A stretch of DNA of 64,000 bases, from the NCBI RefSeq assembly GCF_008298035.1, contig NZ_CP042910.1, positions 3,115,001 through 3,179,000 on the forward strand. The letters run 5' to 3'. The translations under genes were made by a program, and so were the position numbers. This stretch comes from Gimesia maris (GTDB lineage: Bacteria > Planctomycetota > Planctomycetia > Planctomycetales > Planctomycetaceae). Below are positions 19,391 through 28,033 of this stretch, piece after piece. Position 1 is the stretch's first letter; each line of letters begins with the position of its first letter. Below the pieces are notes generated by a model. That model had not been told where the DNA came from and searched no databases. It saw nothing but the letters and a program-made list of their open reading frames with translations.

Positions 19391-20412
19391 GCTTCGACGG
19401 GCCCTTTGATTGTCTCAATCAGTTGTTGTACGACGGATTCGACAGTAATGCCTTCGGCTTCGGCACGGTAATTGATCAGGATGCGATGCCGGAGAACGGG
19501 GGCCAGTAAGGCATGGATATCCTCAAGGATGACATGCACGCGTCCCCGCAGTACGGCCCGCGCTTTGGCGCCCAGGATCAGACTCTGAGCAGCCCGCAAT
19601 CCGGCTCCCCAGTTGACCCATTCGTTGATGAAATCGGGGGTTGTTTCCTGCCTGGGCCGCGATGCCGCACAGAGTTGAACCGCGTAGCGTACGAGTTCCT
19701 CTGCCACGGGAACTTCGCGGACGAACTGATGAAACTGCTGGATATCACTGCCGGTAAACAGTGGCTGGATGGGTTCAGCATTGCGGGAAGTTGTCTGTGC
19801 TACCACTGCGACTTCATCATCTTCAGAGAGATAATCAATCACGAGGTTGAACATGAAGCGGTCCAGCTGTGCTTCCGGTAGTGGGTAGGTGCCTTCCATT
19901 TCAATCGGATTTTGAGTCGCCAGTACGAAGAAAGGTTTATCCAGTTCATACCTGATCCCAGTCACCGTGACTTGTTTTTCCTGCATGGCTTCCAGGAGGG
20001 CGGCCTGTGTTTTGGGAGGGGTGCGGTTGATCTCATCCGCCAGCAGAATGTTGGTGAAAACCGGTCCTTTGACAAATTTCATCGCCCGGTTTTCCTGTGA
20101 ATCTCCCGAGAGGATTTCCGTACCGGTAATATCAGCGGGCATCAGATCCGGAGTAAATTGGATTCGTTGTGACTTCAGTTTGAAGACTTGTGCCAGGGAA
20201 TTGACCAGGAGTGTTTTTGCCAGTCCGGGCGCACCGGTAATCAGACAGTGTCCGCCGGCAAATAACGCGATCAGGAGCTGATCAATGATTTCTTTCTGGC
20301 CGATGACTGCTTTTGTGATTTCCGAATCGATCTGCCGACGGCTGTTTTGCAGCAGTTCGAAGATACGTTCATCTTCACTGCGACTATCGGGTGAGACAAC
20401 TTTAAGGTTCAC
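19387..20412 (-). CDS. MoxR-family AAA+ ATPase
   Basis: The 341-residue protein has the MoxR signatures: GAPGLAKT (Walker A, 60-67), QFTPDLMPADITGTEI, LLADEINRTPPKTQAALLEAMQE (Walker B and following helix, 123-145), FVLATQNPIEMEGTYPLPEAQLDRF, and the C-terminal lid. MoxR ATPases act as chaperones that load metals or assemble complexes involving VWA proteins. It sits third in an eight-gene run, between DUF4159 (45 bp upstream) and DUF58 (overlapping). Identity as MoxR family is certain; its clients are unknown. Confidence 0.96.
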   Translation of the reverse strand: MNLKVVSPDSRSEDERIFELLQNSRRQIDSEITKAVIGQKEIIDQLLIALFAGGHCLITGAPGLAKTLLVNSLAQVFKLKSQRIQFTPDLMPADITGTEILSGDSQENRAMKFVKGPVFTNILLADEINRTPPKTQAALLEAMQEKQVTVTGIRYELDKPFFVLATQNPIEMEGTYPLPEAQLDRFMFNLVIDYLSEDDEVAVVAQTTSRNAEPIQPLFTGSDIQQFHQFVREVPVAEELVRYAVQLCAASRPRQETTPDFINEWVNWGAGLRAAQSLILGAKARAVLRGRVHVILEDIHALLAPVLRHRILINYRAEAEGITVESVVQQLIETIKGPVEA

Positions 20413-20457
20413 GTTTCTGCTCCTGATAGAAAAACTAAAATTTCATGGGCGCTGAAT

Positions 20458-21264
20458 TCAGTGTGTCATGGCGTAAAAAACAATATTAATTCCCAAAGGA
20501 TATGCTTTCTTCTCGGAGAACTCCTGGAAGTACCATTTGTCTTCCCCTTCCCGTTCCCAACCATCACCCAGATCAGTATTGTGGCAGACAACGACAATCA
20601 GCCGCCCTGCGTCATCAAAGATTCCGCGGTAATGTACTTCTTTGGCATCTTCCCGTTCCCAGGTGATGCCTTCTGAACGGCCCCATTGTGCGACCCCGAT
20701 ACTGGGGACCTGGGGTTTTTCTTTCAGGTCGTAAACACAATGAAAGATGGGATGTTCCAGGGGGATGTCGATCAGTTCGCGTTCCGGAAAAACGCGTTTC
20801 ATTTCCATCGCGAAGTTATCCCACTCCGCTTCTCCCCAGAAATCATCTACCATCATGAATCCGCCGTTCATCAGGTAGCGTCGCAGGCAGGTGACTTCCT
20901 CTTCAGTGAATTCCAGAGAGCCGGGTTCGATCATGTAAATGAAAGGGAAGTCAAACAGTTCTTTGTCGGTCAGTTCCAGAATGCGTCCTTCCGGATCGAC
21001 TTTCATGGAGGTGAGCTGCTGCATTCGATAGGAAAAGTTTAAGTCGCTGTCCGGGTAATCGGTGGCCCAGCGGCGCCAGCCCTGGTGGGAGTTGTAGCGG
21101 ACCCTGACGAAGGTGAAGACATCGTGCCTGAATTCCGGGTCGTTCTTCCACTCGGGAACACCATTGCGGTCCGCGGGGATGCTCCTGCGATACTGTCCAA
21201 TGGAGATCGTAACGACAATCAGAGATGCGCAGATTACTGCCAGCGAAATCAATGATTTTTTCAT
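20458..21264 (-). CDS. DUF4159 domain protein, exported or membrane-anchored
   Basis: The 268-residue protein starts with a signal or anchor (KKSLISLAVICASLIVVTISIG) and continues with a DUF4159 domain: FTFVRVRYNSHQGWRRWATDYPDSDLNF, YLMNGGFMMVDDFWGEAEW (class I GATase-like fold), HPIFHCVYDL and the late LGINIVFYAMTH. DUF4159 genes regularly accompany MoxR/BatA operons. It lies 51 bp after the TPR gene and 45 bp before moxR. Function unknown; the fold suggests ligand binding rather than catalysis. Confidence 0.88.
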   Translation of the reverse strand: MKKSLISLAVICASLIVVTISIGQYRRSIPADRNGVPEWKNDPEFRHDVFTFVRVRYNSHQGWRRWATDYPDSDLNFSYRMQQLTSMKVDPEGRILELTDKELFDFPFIYMIEPGSLEFTEEEVTCLRRYLMNGGFMMVDDFWGEAEWDNFAMEMKRVFPERELIDIPLEHPIFHCVYDLKEKPQVPSIGVAQWGRSEGITWEREDAKEVHYRGIFDDAGRLIVVVCHNTDLGDGWEREGEDKWYFQEFSEKKAYPLGINIVFYAMTH

Positions 21265-21315
21265 GTCAGGCTCCTCCTGAGCCTTTTCAGTCCCTACATC
21301 AACCTGTGTATGACA

Positions 21316-23919
21316 TTAAGGTGTGTTTGCAGTTAATTCGAGCAATAGTTGGTGAGCGGCCCTGAATCGAGGGGCCTGTTCGAGCGCGATGAGTGTGTGT
21401 CGTTTTGCTTTCTGTTTGTGAGTATCCTGTAGCAAACGGGCGAGCTGATAGTGAGTTTCTGCAGGGTTATGTGGTTCTAATGCAAGAATCGCCTGATACG
21501 CGGCGACTGCTTCTGGATCACGATTTAACTGAATGCAGGCATTTGCCAGCAGCAGCTGTGTTTCCTGATCAAGTGGATTAACTGCATTAGCAGCCTGGCA
21601 GGCCTGATAAACGGATTCCCAGTTTTCCTGTTGCTTGTAGAGGATCGCCAGACGTTGAAATACTGGCAGTGCATTTGGATTCCATGTTGCATGCTGTTCC
21701 AGATATGATAGTTCCAGATCGAAGCGTTCCTGTTTCTGGTAAAGGGCTGCCAGTCGCAGACAGGCATTGTCTGCACCTGCGTATTGGGGATACAGTTCAA
21801 CCAGTTTTTTTAAAGTGGTTTCCAGTTCCGCGGTTCGATTTTCCTCTTCCAGAATCCGGGCGTAAGCCATCAGTCCCTGAAAATGATGGGGATGTTTACG
21901 GATCCAGTCGTCAAACCGCTTGGTATCATCGCTGGTCAGTGCAGTCAGATCCTGTTCTGACCAGTCAACCGAAGGGGCAAAATTCTCGGCTTCTGTTTTC
22001 ATGTATGTAGCGAAATCCAGTTCCAGTTCGCCCAGTGTTTTTGTTCGACGTTCAATGGCGACATTAACCGGGATCCCGATTCGCAGATCATTCAGGATCA
22101 ATTTTATCGCTTCAAAACCGAATTCATTGATCAGGTACTCCACGACCATGGATGACTGGTAGTAGGCGAACTGGATGTGCAGACTGCTTTTGGGATTCAG
22201 GAAGGCACTACTCAACTCACTGATCGGTGTCGTTTCCCCTTTGAGAATCATGTCCCGGTACTGGGGAATCATCGTTTCACCCCAGTGTGGGTTTTTCTGA
22301 CGTTCTTCATAGACAGATAAACCTTCACTGATCCAGCGGGGCATTTTGTTTTTTGTGAGTTCCAGGGTGACCACATGGCAGAATTCATGCCACAACACGG
22401 ACTGCCAGTTGGTGGGATGTTCCGCCTGAGAAGCCGGGCTGTTAGCGGTGATGACTTTTCCGAAACAGACGCCCAGGTATCCGGAGACGGCAGGCATCCC
22501 GAATGTACGGACAGCAAAGTCATCCGGATTGGGAAAAATTTCCACCGTGATTTTCTGATTGAGTTCCAGTTCATATTTTTTGCATAGAACCTGTTTCGCT
22601 TCGTGCAGAAGATTGAGGACTTCCTGGCCGTAAACTTCCGCTTCGCGGGTTTCCATGCGTACGATGAAGGTGTCATCTTCCAGTGTTTTGAAACTGGCCA
22701 GCTGATCTTTGAGTTCCAGCAGATTGAATATGGTTGTATCGTACCCGTCCTGCTGGTGAGCCTGCATGGCGTGTTCCCAGCCACTTACTTCACGACCCAG
22801 ACGCAATTCATCTTGAGCCAGTTGAATGCGGGCTGGAATGAAATTTGAATCTTTCTGCAGTGCCTGTCGCTGGTAAGCAGCGCCTTCGGCAAAACGATAG
22901 TGTTCAGACAGAGCTTTACCAATCTGGTAGTCTACCTGTGGATTCTGGTCATGGTGACTGAGTGCCTGCCAGTAAAAGGCTGTTTCATCATGTGGCCGAT
23001 GCTCAAAGTGGGCGATGACAGCGAGGCAGGACCATGCTTCGGCCTGGTGAGGATTAATATCAAGTACCACCTCCAGGCGTTGTTGTGCCTCTGAGTACTG
23101 TTCGGAATGAAGGCAGCGATAGATCTGTTCCAGGTGCACCGGGATGTAGTGAGGGTTAATACTCAATACCTGTGACATCAGCTTTTCAGAACGCTCTGGA
23201 TTGCCGGTTTGCAGAGCTTTAGCCAACCCAAACAGCAGATCAGTATCCTCGGGGATTATTTTAATCGCTGCTTCAAAGATTTCCTGTGCCAGAATGAAGT
23301 CACGTTTGGATAAAGCCAGATTTCCGCTGGCAAGGTAAGCGTCTTTCTGCTTGGGGTATTCCCTGATGGCGCGGTCATAAAATGACTCCAGTACCAGCGC
23401 AGGATCTGCTTTTTTCAGGAGGGAAGCCTGTCCTAAGGCAATCAGACTGCTGGCATCGGTATAACGCCAGGCAGAGCGGCTGGCCAGTTCGTGAATGCTG
23501 TTGAGGAATTCTTCGGCTGCTTGATGCTCATTATTGAGCTGATAAATTTCATACGCTTTGAGGCGAAGCGGCAGGCTCCAGGAGTAGCGTTTGAGTCCCG
23601 CGTCGATTGTCTGTTGCGCTTCTGCATATTGACCGACGGCCAGTTCCGCTTTTGCTTTCAACAATGGCCATTCGGAACCATACGTTTTTTTCAGTATTGC
23701 CGCTTCCGTTTTTTTAATACAGGTCTGATATTGACCGGAATTCAGGAGCTGCTCACATACTTCCTGCTCATTGGCGTAAAGGGAAGTCTGGCTGAAAAGA
23801 GGGAGAATCAGGAAGGCGAAGAGGGAGAGAGTGCGATTCACAAGCTTTTTGTGAAAGAGCCGTTTAAGACAGGCGGCTGAAAGTTCAAGTTCGAACTCGA
23901 ATCGATGCACTCTTTGCAT
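21316..23919 (-). CDS. Exported TPR protein with gluzincin-type metalloprotease motif
   Basis: With the start at the ATG at 23919 (GGAAGGG six bases before it) the protein is 867 residues. The export signal is about 27-49 (RTLSLFAFLILPLFS, ending YANE). TPR-like helix pairs fill about 60-400. A peptidase MA-like domain has LWHEFCHVV (HExxH, residues 511-515) and, about 20 residues on, WISEGLSVYEE, whose Glu is the probable third zinc ligand. More TPR repeats follow to the end. A longer start at 24000 adds residues that do not look like a signal. As first gene of the MoxR operon it may process or bind partners outside the membrane; its substrate is unknown. Confidence 0.85.
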   Translation of the reverse strand: MQRVHRFEFELELSAACLKRLFHKKLVNRTLSLFAFLILPLFSQTSLYANEQEVCEQLLNSGQYQTCIKKTEAAILKKTYGSEWPLLKAKAELAVGQYAEAQQTIDAGLKRYSWSLPLRLKAYEIYQLNNEHQAAEEFLNSIHELASRSAWRYTDASSLIALGQASLLKKADPALVLESFYDRAIREYPKQKDAYLASGNLALSKRDFILAQEIFEAAIKIIPEDTDLLFGLAKALQTGNPERSEKLMSQVLSINPHYIPVHLEQIYRCLHSEQYSEAQQRLEVVLDINPHQAEAWSCLAVIAHFEHRPHDETAFYWQALSHHDQNPQVDYQIGKALSEHYRFAEGAAYQRQALQKDSNFIPARIQLAQDELRLGREVSGWEHAMQAHQQDGYDTTIFNLLELKDQLASFKTLEDDTFIVRMETREAEVYGQEVLNLLHEAKQVLCKKYELELNQKITVEIFPNPDDFAVRTFGMPAVSGYLGVCFGKVITANSPASQAEHPTNWQSVLWHEFCHVVTLELTKNKMPRWISEGLSVYEERQKNPHWGETMIPQYRDMILKGETTPISELSSAFLNPKSSLHIQFAYYQSSMVVEYLINEFGFEAIKLILNDLRIGIPVNVAIERRTKTLGELELDFATYMKTEAENFAPSVDWSEQDLTALTSDDTKRFDDWIRKHPHHFQGLMAYARILEEENRTAELETTLKKLVELYPQYAGADNACLRLAALYQKQERFDLELSYLEQHATWNPNALPVFQRLAILYKQQENWESVYQACQAANAVNPLDQETQLLLANACIQLNRDPEAVAAYQAILALEPHNPAETHYQLARLLQDTHKQKAKRHTLIALEQAPRFRAAHQLLLELTANTP

Positions 23920-24181
23920 ATGCGCCCTTCCCTGGGAAAGTCCAATGCACGAAACGAATTTCGTGATCATTGAGATACCATACTTCAGAGTCGGATCCAA
24001 AACGGCTTCATATCCGAAACACCGAAGGAAGTTACTTCTGACTCGAGCAGCGCTGGAAGTAGATCATAAGTTGGAGAGCCAACGGAGAACCATATCTGAA
24101 AATTGCAAATTGTGCAATAAGAATTTTACCGGGGAGGGATATTTGACAATTTTTCCCAGAGCGTCAGAGTGTTTAGCGCAT

Positions 24182-24233
24182 AAAAAAACAGGCAGTCCAC
24201 TCTACTGTTTCGAAGTAAAGTGGCTGCCTGTTT
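24182..24233 (-). terminator. Terminator of the DUF1559 gene
   Basis: AAACAGGCAG at 24186-24195 pairs with CTGCCTGTTT at 24224-24233, with an inner CCACT/AGTGG helix. Read on the minus strand the hairpin ends in seven T. It is 60 bp past the stop of the DUF1559 gene and insulates the TPR/MoxR operon from it. The stretch 23920-24181 must hold that operon's promoter; no gene is seen there. Confidence 0.9.
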
Positions 24234-24292
24234 AGCAGAGTTCAGTTCTGTTGAATAATCACAGAAACTGTGTTTGGCAAATCAAACTGACT

Positions 24293-25273
24293 TTAGAATT
24301 CGCCCAGAACCTGACCATCATTGATGATGGCAAGTTTCTGGTAGGTACCCATGGCAGCAGCACCTGCTGTGGAATTGTAGTCAGCTGAATTGATGTTCTC
24401 GCTGATGAATCGGACGGTACCATCACCCAGCAGGAAGTGACATCCACCTACGTGCTGGCTGCTGAAACCACGATGGGGAGCAGAACCGCTAGTTTTCTGA
24501 TTGATGTTTGTCGCTTGGGAAACAACACCAGTTGTATCCTGTTCCAGGCCACCGACGGTGCTGGTGATACCAGTAGTGCCTGCTGCGTTGTAACGTCCGC
24601 CCGCCCAGATGGCAGCAGATGGCTGTGTAATTGTGCTGCCAGTCTGCTGGAAGGCACGTTCGCCGACCAGAATGGTGTTGGATGTTCCGTCTGTGAAATC
24701 ACGGAAACGAACACTGCTTCGGGGGTAGAAGGAACCTTTGTACTGATAGGTATTGACGGGGGTACCAGTCAGGTCAGAAATGTGTCCTGAGACAGCGGGG
24801 TAGCTCAGAGCACCATAACCGCTTGTGCCATCGGTACGCAGGTTGTTAACCACAGGTACGATTGATGAAGGGCAGCGATATACGGGAATCGCAGTCTGCA
24901 GAGCATTCGCGGTAGACCCATAGGTGGCGTTTGCCAGTGGCATCAGTAATCCACCATTGGGGTTGATTGTGTTGTAGAGCGGTGCTTGATCAACGAAAGG
25001 CAGCAGGAATGTCGACCAGGCCCAGTTGTAGTCAGTTGAAGAACTGGCAGCGTTTACATTACCAAGTGGGAAAACTCTGTGGGTATCAGCGTAGTTGTGA
25101 ATGGCGATACCAATTTGCTTGAGGCTGTTTTTGCAGGTAGAGCGTCGAGCAGCTTCACGTGCCTGTTGAACAGCGGGAAGGAGTAACGCAATCAGGATCG
25201 CAATGATTGCAATTACCACAAGTAGTTCGATCAGTGTGAACCCACGCTTGGGGGTTCCGAAACATCTCTTCAT
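24293..25273 (-). CDS. DUF1559 prepilin-like protein (copy 1)
   Basis: The 326-residue protein has a type IV prepilin-style N-terminus ([18 protein letters not shown]) cut by a prepilin peptidase after the Gly, then the planctomycete extension [25 protein letters not shown], a long beta-rich DUF1559 body (GTSNTILVGERAF), and the C-terminal H-x9-DG region (HVGGCHFLLGDGTVRFISE). These proteins are greatly expanded in planctomycetes and are thought to form surface or pseudopilus-like structures. It is monocistronic, with a strong terminator downstream and an AT-rich upstream region containing palindromes. A second copy is at 47963-49015. Confidence 0.95.
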   Translation of the reverse strand: MKRCFGTPKRGFTLIELLVVIAIIAILIALLLPAVQQAREAARRSTCKNSLKQIGIAIHNYADTHRVFPLGNVNAASSSTDYNWAWSTFLLPFVDQAPLYNTINPNGGLLMPLANATYGSTANALQTAIPVYRCPSSIVPVVNNLRTDGTSGYGALSYPAVSGHISDLTGTPVNTYQYKGSFYPRSSVRFRDFTDGTSNTILVGERAFQQTGSTITQPSAAIWAGGRYNAAGTTGITSTVGGLEQDTTGVVSQATNINQKTSGSAPHRGFSSQHVGGCHFLLGDGTVRFISENINSADYNSTAGAAAMGTYQKLAIINDGQVLGEF

Positions 25274-25382
25274 CTTAACTCCAGTTAAATTCGGGTGGGT
25301 TAGAGGGTGCCTGCGAGAAACGGCTGGTTTCTTCTATTTGAAGGTGGGTAGCTTCGAGCGCGTTAAACGCATTTGAAACATA

Positions 25383-25395
25383 TACCTGTCAGGTA
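25383..25395. promoter_or_regulatory. Palindrome TACCTGTCAGGTA upstream of DUF1559 copy 1
   Basis: This 13-nt perfect odd palindrome lies about 110 bp upstream of the DUF1559 start. On the minus strand a TTGTTT stands just before it and TATATG just after, so it would fall in the spacer of a possible promoter (the spacing is shorter than ideal). An operator is plausible; unproven. Confidence 0.35.
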
Positions 25396-25421
25396 GAGGA
25401 AACAAGCAATCATTGAATATT

Positions 25422-25451
25422 GTTCAAAAAAAAACAAAATTTTTTTTGAAC
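25422..25451. repeat. 12-bp AT-rich perfect inverted repeat
   Basis: GTTCAAAAAAAA at 25422-25433 and TTTTTTTTGAAC at 25440-25451 are exact inverted copies around six bases. The element sits in the 331-bp gap between the 3' end of shc and the DUF1559 promoter region. It could act as a weak two-way terminator or a curved-DNA promoter element. Nothing else gene-like lies in 25274-25604. Confidence 0.5.
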
Positions 25452-25604
25452 GGTGTGATTGTGTCTCGTGTCCGGGCTCTAACCCCCCTTTTTACAAGGA
25501 GTTATTTTGGGAAAATATGTCAAGAAAAAAATGATTTACACGAACGTGGTGTTCTGTACATTGGAAAAAATACCATGTTCTGCAAATACTGGCACGATGT
25601 TTGA

Positions 25605-27761
25605 TCAGCGTCGCAGCCGCTCAAAACGGGCCAGGGCCATCAACGGAAAGTAGGTCCGGTAGAGGTGGTATTTGAGATAGAATACCTTGGGGAACCCGGT
25701 TCCGGTGAAGGGTTCTTCGTCCCAGTTGCCGTCTGCTTTCTGTGTTTCGAGCAGGTAATGCACTCCCCGCCGCACGGCGGCAGAGTCGATTTCATCGGCC
25801 GCCATCAATCCCATTAAAGCCCAGGCGGTTTGAGAGGGGGTTGCAGCGCCCTGCCCGCGTAGCGAAGGATCGGCGTAGCTGTCCGCGGTTTCTCCCCAGC
25901 CCCCAGATGGCTGTTGATGAGATTTCAACCAGCCGACCGCTCGAACAATTCGTGGATCATCAGCGGGGACTCCGATATTTGTCAGTCCCACAATCGACTG
26001 CCAGGTTCCATAGAGATAATTCACACCCCAGCGACCATACCAGCAGTGATCATCTTCCTGCTGACTCCAGACATATTCGAGCGCTTTTTGGCAGGCGGGA
26101 TGACTGAGAGGCAGATGTACGTCGGCAAATGCCTCCAGAACGCGTGCTGTCAAATCGGCGGTACTGGGATCGACCATCGCATTGTGATCGGCAAACGGAA
26201 CCTGGGTAAACAGTTCCCGGTCATTATCTCGATCAAAGGCACCCCAGCCTCCATCCTTATTCTGCATTCCCAGCATCCAGTGCATGCCACGCTGAATGGC
26301 GCCAATCATGGGTTCCAGCAGGTCCAGATCCGCGTAGGCCTGCTCGCGCGACTCGCTGCGACCGACAACGATTGCTTCCGTGTTGAGATCTTCGTCATAG
26401 GGGTTCCATTCCGGTGTGACGAGGAAATCGGTCAGCCACCGGTCCTGTTTTAGAGTTTTAGGCATACACCGTCTGAGCGCCATGATGACCATCGCGGTGT
26501 CATCCACATCGGGATAGAACTCATTATTGAATTCAAAGTACCAGCCACCCGGTGCTTGCGATTTGCTGGAATTTACCCAGTCTCCCGGTTCACGAGCTTC
26601 CTGAGAGAGGAGCCATTTCACGGATTTTCGGATGGCGAGATGCCGGTTGGAGACCCCCGCCTCCCGCAGGGCAATCGTGCTGAGGGCGGTATCCCAGACA
26701 GGCGATTTGCAAGGTTGTAAGCGAATTCGGTCGCCCTCTTTGATTTGCAGTTTTTTCAGTTCGCTTAAAGCACGCTGAATCCCGGGGCTGTTTTCCTCCT
26801 GTCCCAGGCATTTTAAGGCAATGACTGTCCAGATGATTGGCGGAAAAATGGCTCCCAGTCCATCACTTTTTTCAAAGCGATCGGTCATCCACTGATAAGC
26901 TCTGTTGACGGCCCGCTTGCGAAATGGTTTCAGTCCCAGATTTTCAATGAGTTTGATACCCTGATCGACTACCTGGAAAAAACCATGCCAGTTGAACCAC
27001 GGTTTTTTCGAGAGAGAATCCAATGCTTCGGACTTGGGCATCGTCCTGGGGTAGTCTTCCGGTCGTCCGGTAAACAGCTCGGTGATCCCCTGCTCTTCCG
27101 GCAGAGTGATTGAGGGGCGATATTCCCAGAGGATACTCAAGGGAACGAGAATCGTACGGGACCAGGCTGACATTTCAAAAATATTGAAAGGCATCCAGCG
27201 CGGAATCAACATCAGCTCCGGTGGGACAGCCGGGCACTTGGAATAGGGAATGACTCCCAGTAAGGCCAGGTAGAAACGCGTGAAACTGTTGACGGCTTCC
27301 ACTCCGCCGGCAGCCAGAATCGCTTTGCGGGCGCGTTGCATGTATTCCTCTGCTGGCGAGTGACCTGTCAGTTTGAGCGCGAAGTAGGCTTTGACCGAGG
27401 CGGAGATTTCGATGGGCCCTTCCGGGTACATATTCCAGCCCCCCGCAGGCATCTGTATATCCATCAGGTAGTTGGCAGCCTGAACTGCTTCCTCAGAGTT
27501 CTGTTTTCCCAGAAAGGTCAGCAGCAGAATGTATTCAGACTCCAGGATCGAATCTCCTTCGAGTTCTCCGACCCAGTAGCCCTCTTCATGCTGCAGGGAC
27601 AACAGGTAATCGCGCGAGCGGCTAATCCCTTTGAGCAACTGCTCTGGATGATCGAAGGGGGCAGCTTCCGTGCTGGGGAAAATCTTGAAGGTGGGGGCTG
27701 TTCCGTGACCAGGTTCGGGGTTGCCGGACAGATCACTGGCTCTCAGTCTGCCTGAATTCAT
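25605..27761 (-). CDS. shc: Squalene-hopene cyclase
   Basis: The enzyme folds squalene into hopene, the first step of hopanoid synthesis, on the membrane face. In the 718-residue product the catalytic acid motif DVDDTAM is at 418-424, and QW-type repeats are seen (GGWNMYPEG, GGWYFEF, KDGGWGAFDRDND, SGGWGETADSY, ADGNWDEEPFTGTGFP). The late GTGFPKVFYLKYHLYR segment is typical. I use the ATG at 27761, with AGGGAG eight bases before it; an upstream ATG at 27833 would add 24 residues and cannot be ruled out. No other hopanoid gene is adjacent. A copy of the 95-bp dispersed repeat lies just upstream. Confidence 0.95.
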   Translation of the reverse strand: MNSGRLRASDLSGNPEPGHGTAPTFKIFPSTEAAPFDHPEQLLKGISRSRDYLLSLQHEEGYWVGELEGDSILESEYILLLTFLGKQNSEEAVQAANYLMDIQMPAGGWNMYPEGPIEISASVKAYFALKLTGHSPAEEYMQRARKAILAAGGVEAVNSFTRFYLALLGVIPYSKCPAVPPELMLIPRWMPFNIFEMSAWSRTILVPLSILWEYRPSITLPEEQGITELFTGRPEDYPRTMPKSEALDSLSKKPWFNWHGFFQVVDQGIKLIENLGLKPFRKRAVNRAYQWMTDRFEKSDGLGAIFPPIIWTVIALKCLGQEENSPGIQRALSELKKLQIKEGDRIRLQPCKSPVWDTALSTIALREAGVSNRHLAIRKSVKWLLSQEAREPGDWVNSSKSQAPGGWYFEFNNEFYPDVDDTAMVIMALRRCMPKTLKQDRWLTDFLVTPEWNPYDEDLNTEAIVVGRSESREQAYADLDLLEPMIGAIQRGMHWMLGMQNKDGGWGAFDRDNDRELFTQVPFADHNAMVDPSTADLTARVLEAFADVHLPLSHPACQKALEYVWSQQEDDHCWYGRWGVNYLYGTWQSIVGLTNIGVPADDPRIVRAVGWLKSHQQPSGGWGETADSYADPSLRGQGAATPSQTAWALMGLMAADEIDSAAVRRGVHYLLETQKADGNWDEEPFTGTGFPKVFYLKYHLYRTYFPLMALARFERLRR

Positions 27762-27902
27762 TTCAGGTACTCCCTGACGTTGTTGATATGGATTCCATTC
27801 CCGGGAAATTGCTCTGACGCTGATCGCGCGCATTCAATTTCGAGGTTGAGATCATAAGCGGAGACCGCTTTTTGTACAACCTCAATCAAGGTAAGGGGTT
27901 TG

Positions 27903-27997
27903 AGACTGCATCCAGTTTTACTCTAGCGTCTCCAAGGCCATTTGGATCGGGTATAATAGATCGGGAGACGCTATTGTTAAATGTGATGCGCTCTGGA
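27903..27997 (+). repeat. 95-bp dispersed noncoding repeat, copy A
   Basis: This copy begins AGACTGCATCCAGTTTTACT and aligns without gaps to copies B (57252-57346) and C (59206-59300). It lies between the 5' end of shc and the 3' end of bioB. It contains a perfect 10-bp inverted repeat, TAGCGTCTCC at 27924-27933 and GGAGACGCTA at 27964-27973. No ORF runs through it. Confidence 0.85.
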
Positions 27998-28033
27998 ATC
28001 CGGGCTCAAACGCTGTCGAGAGGTCTGACTGTT

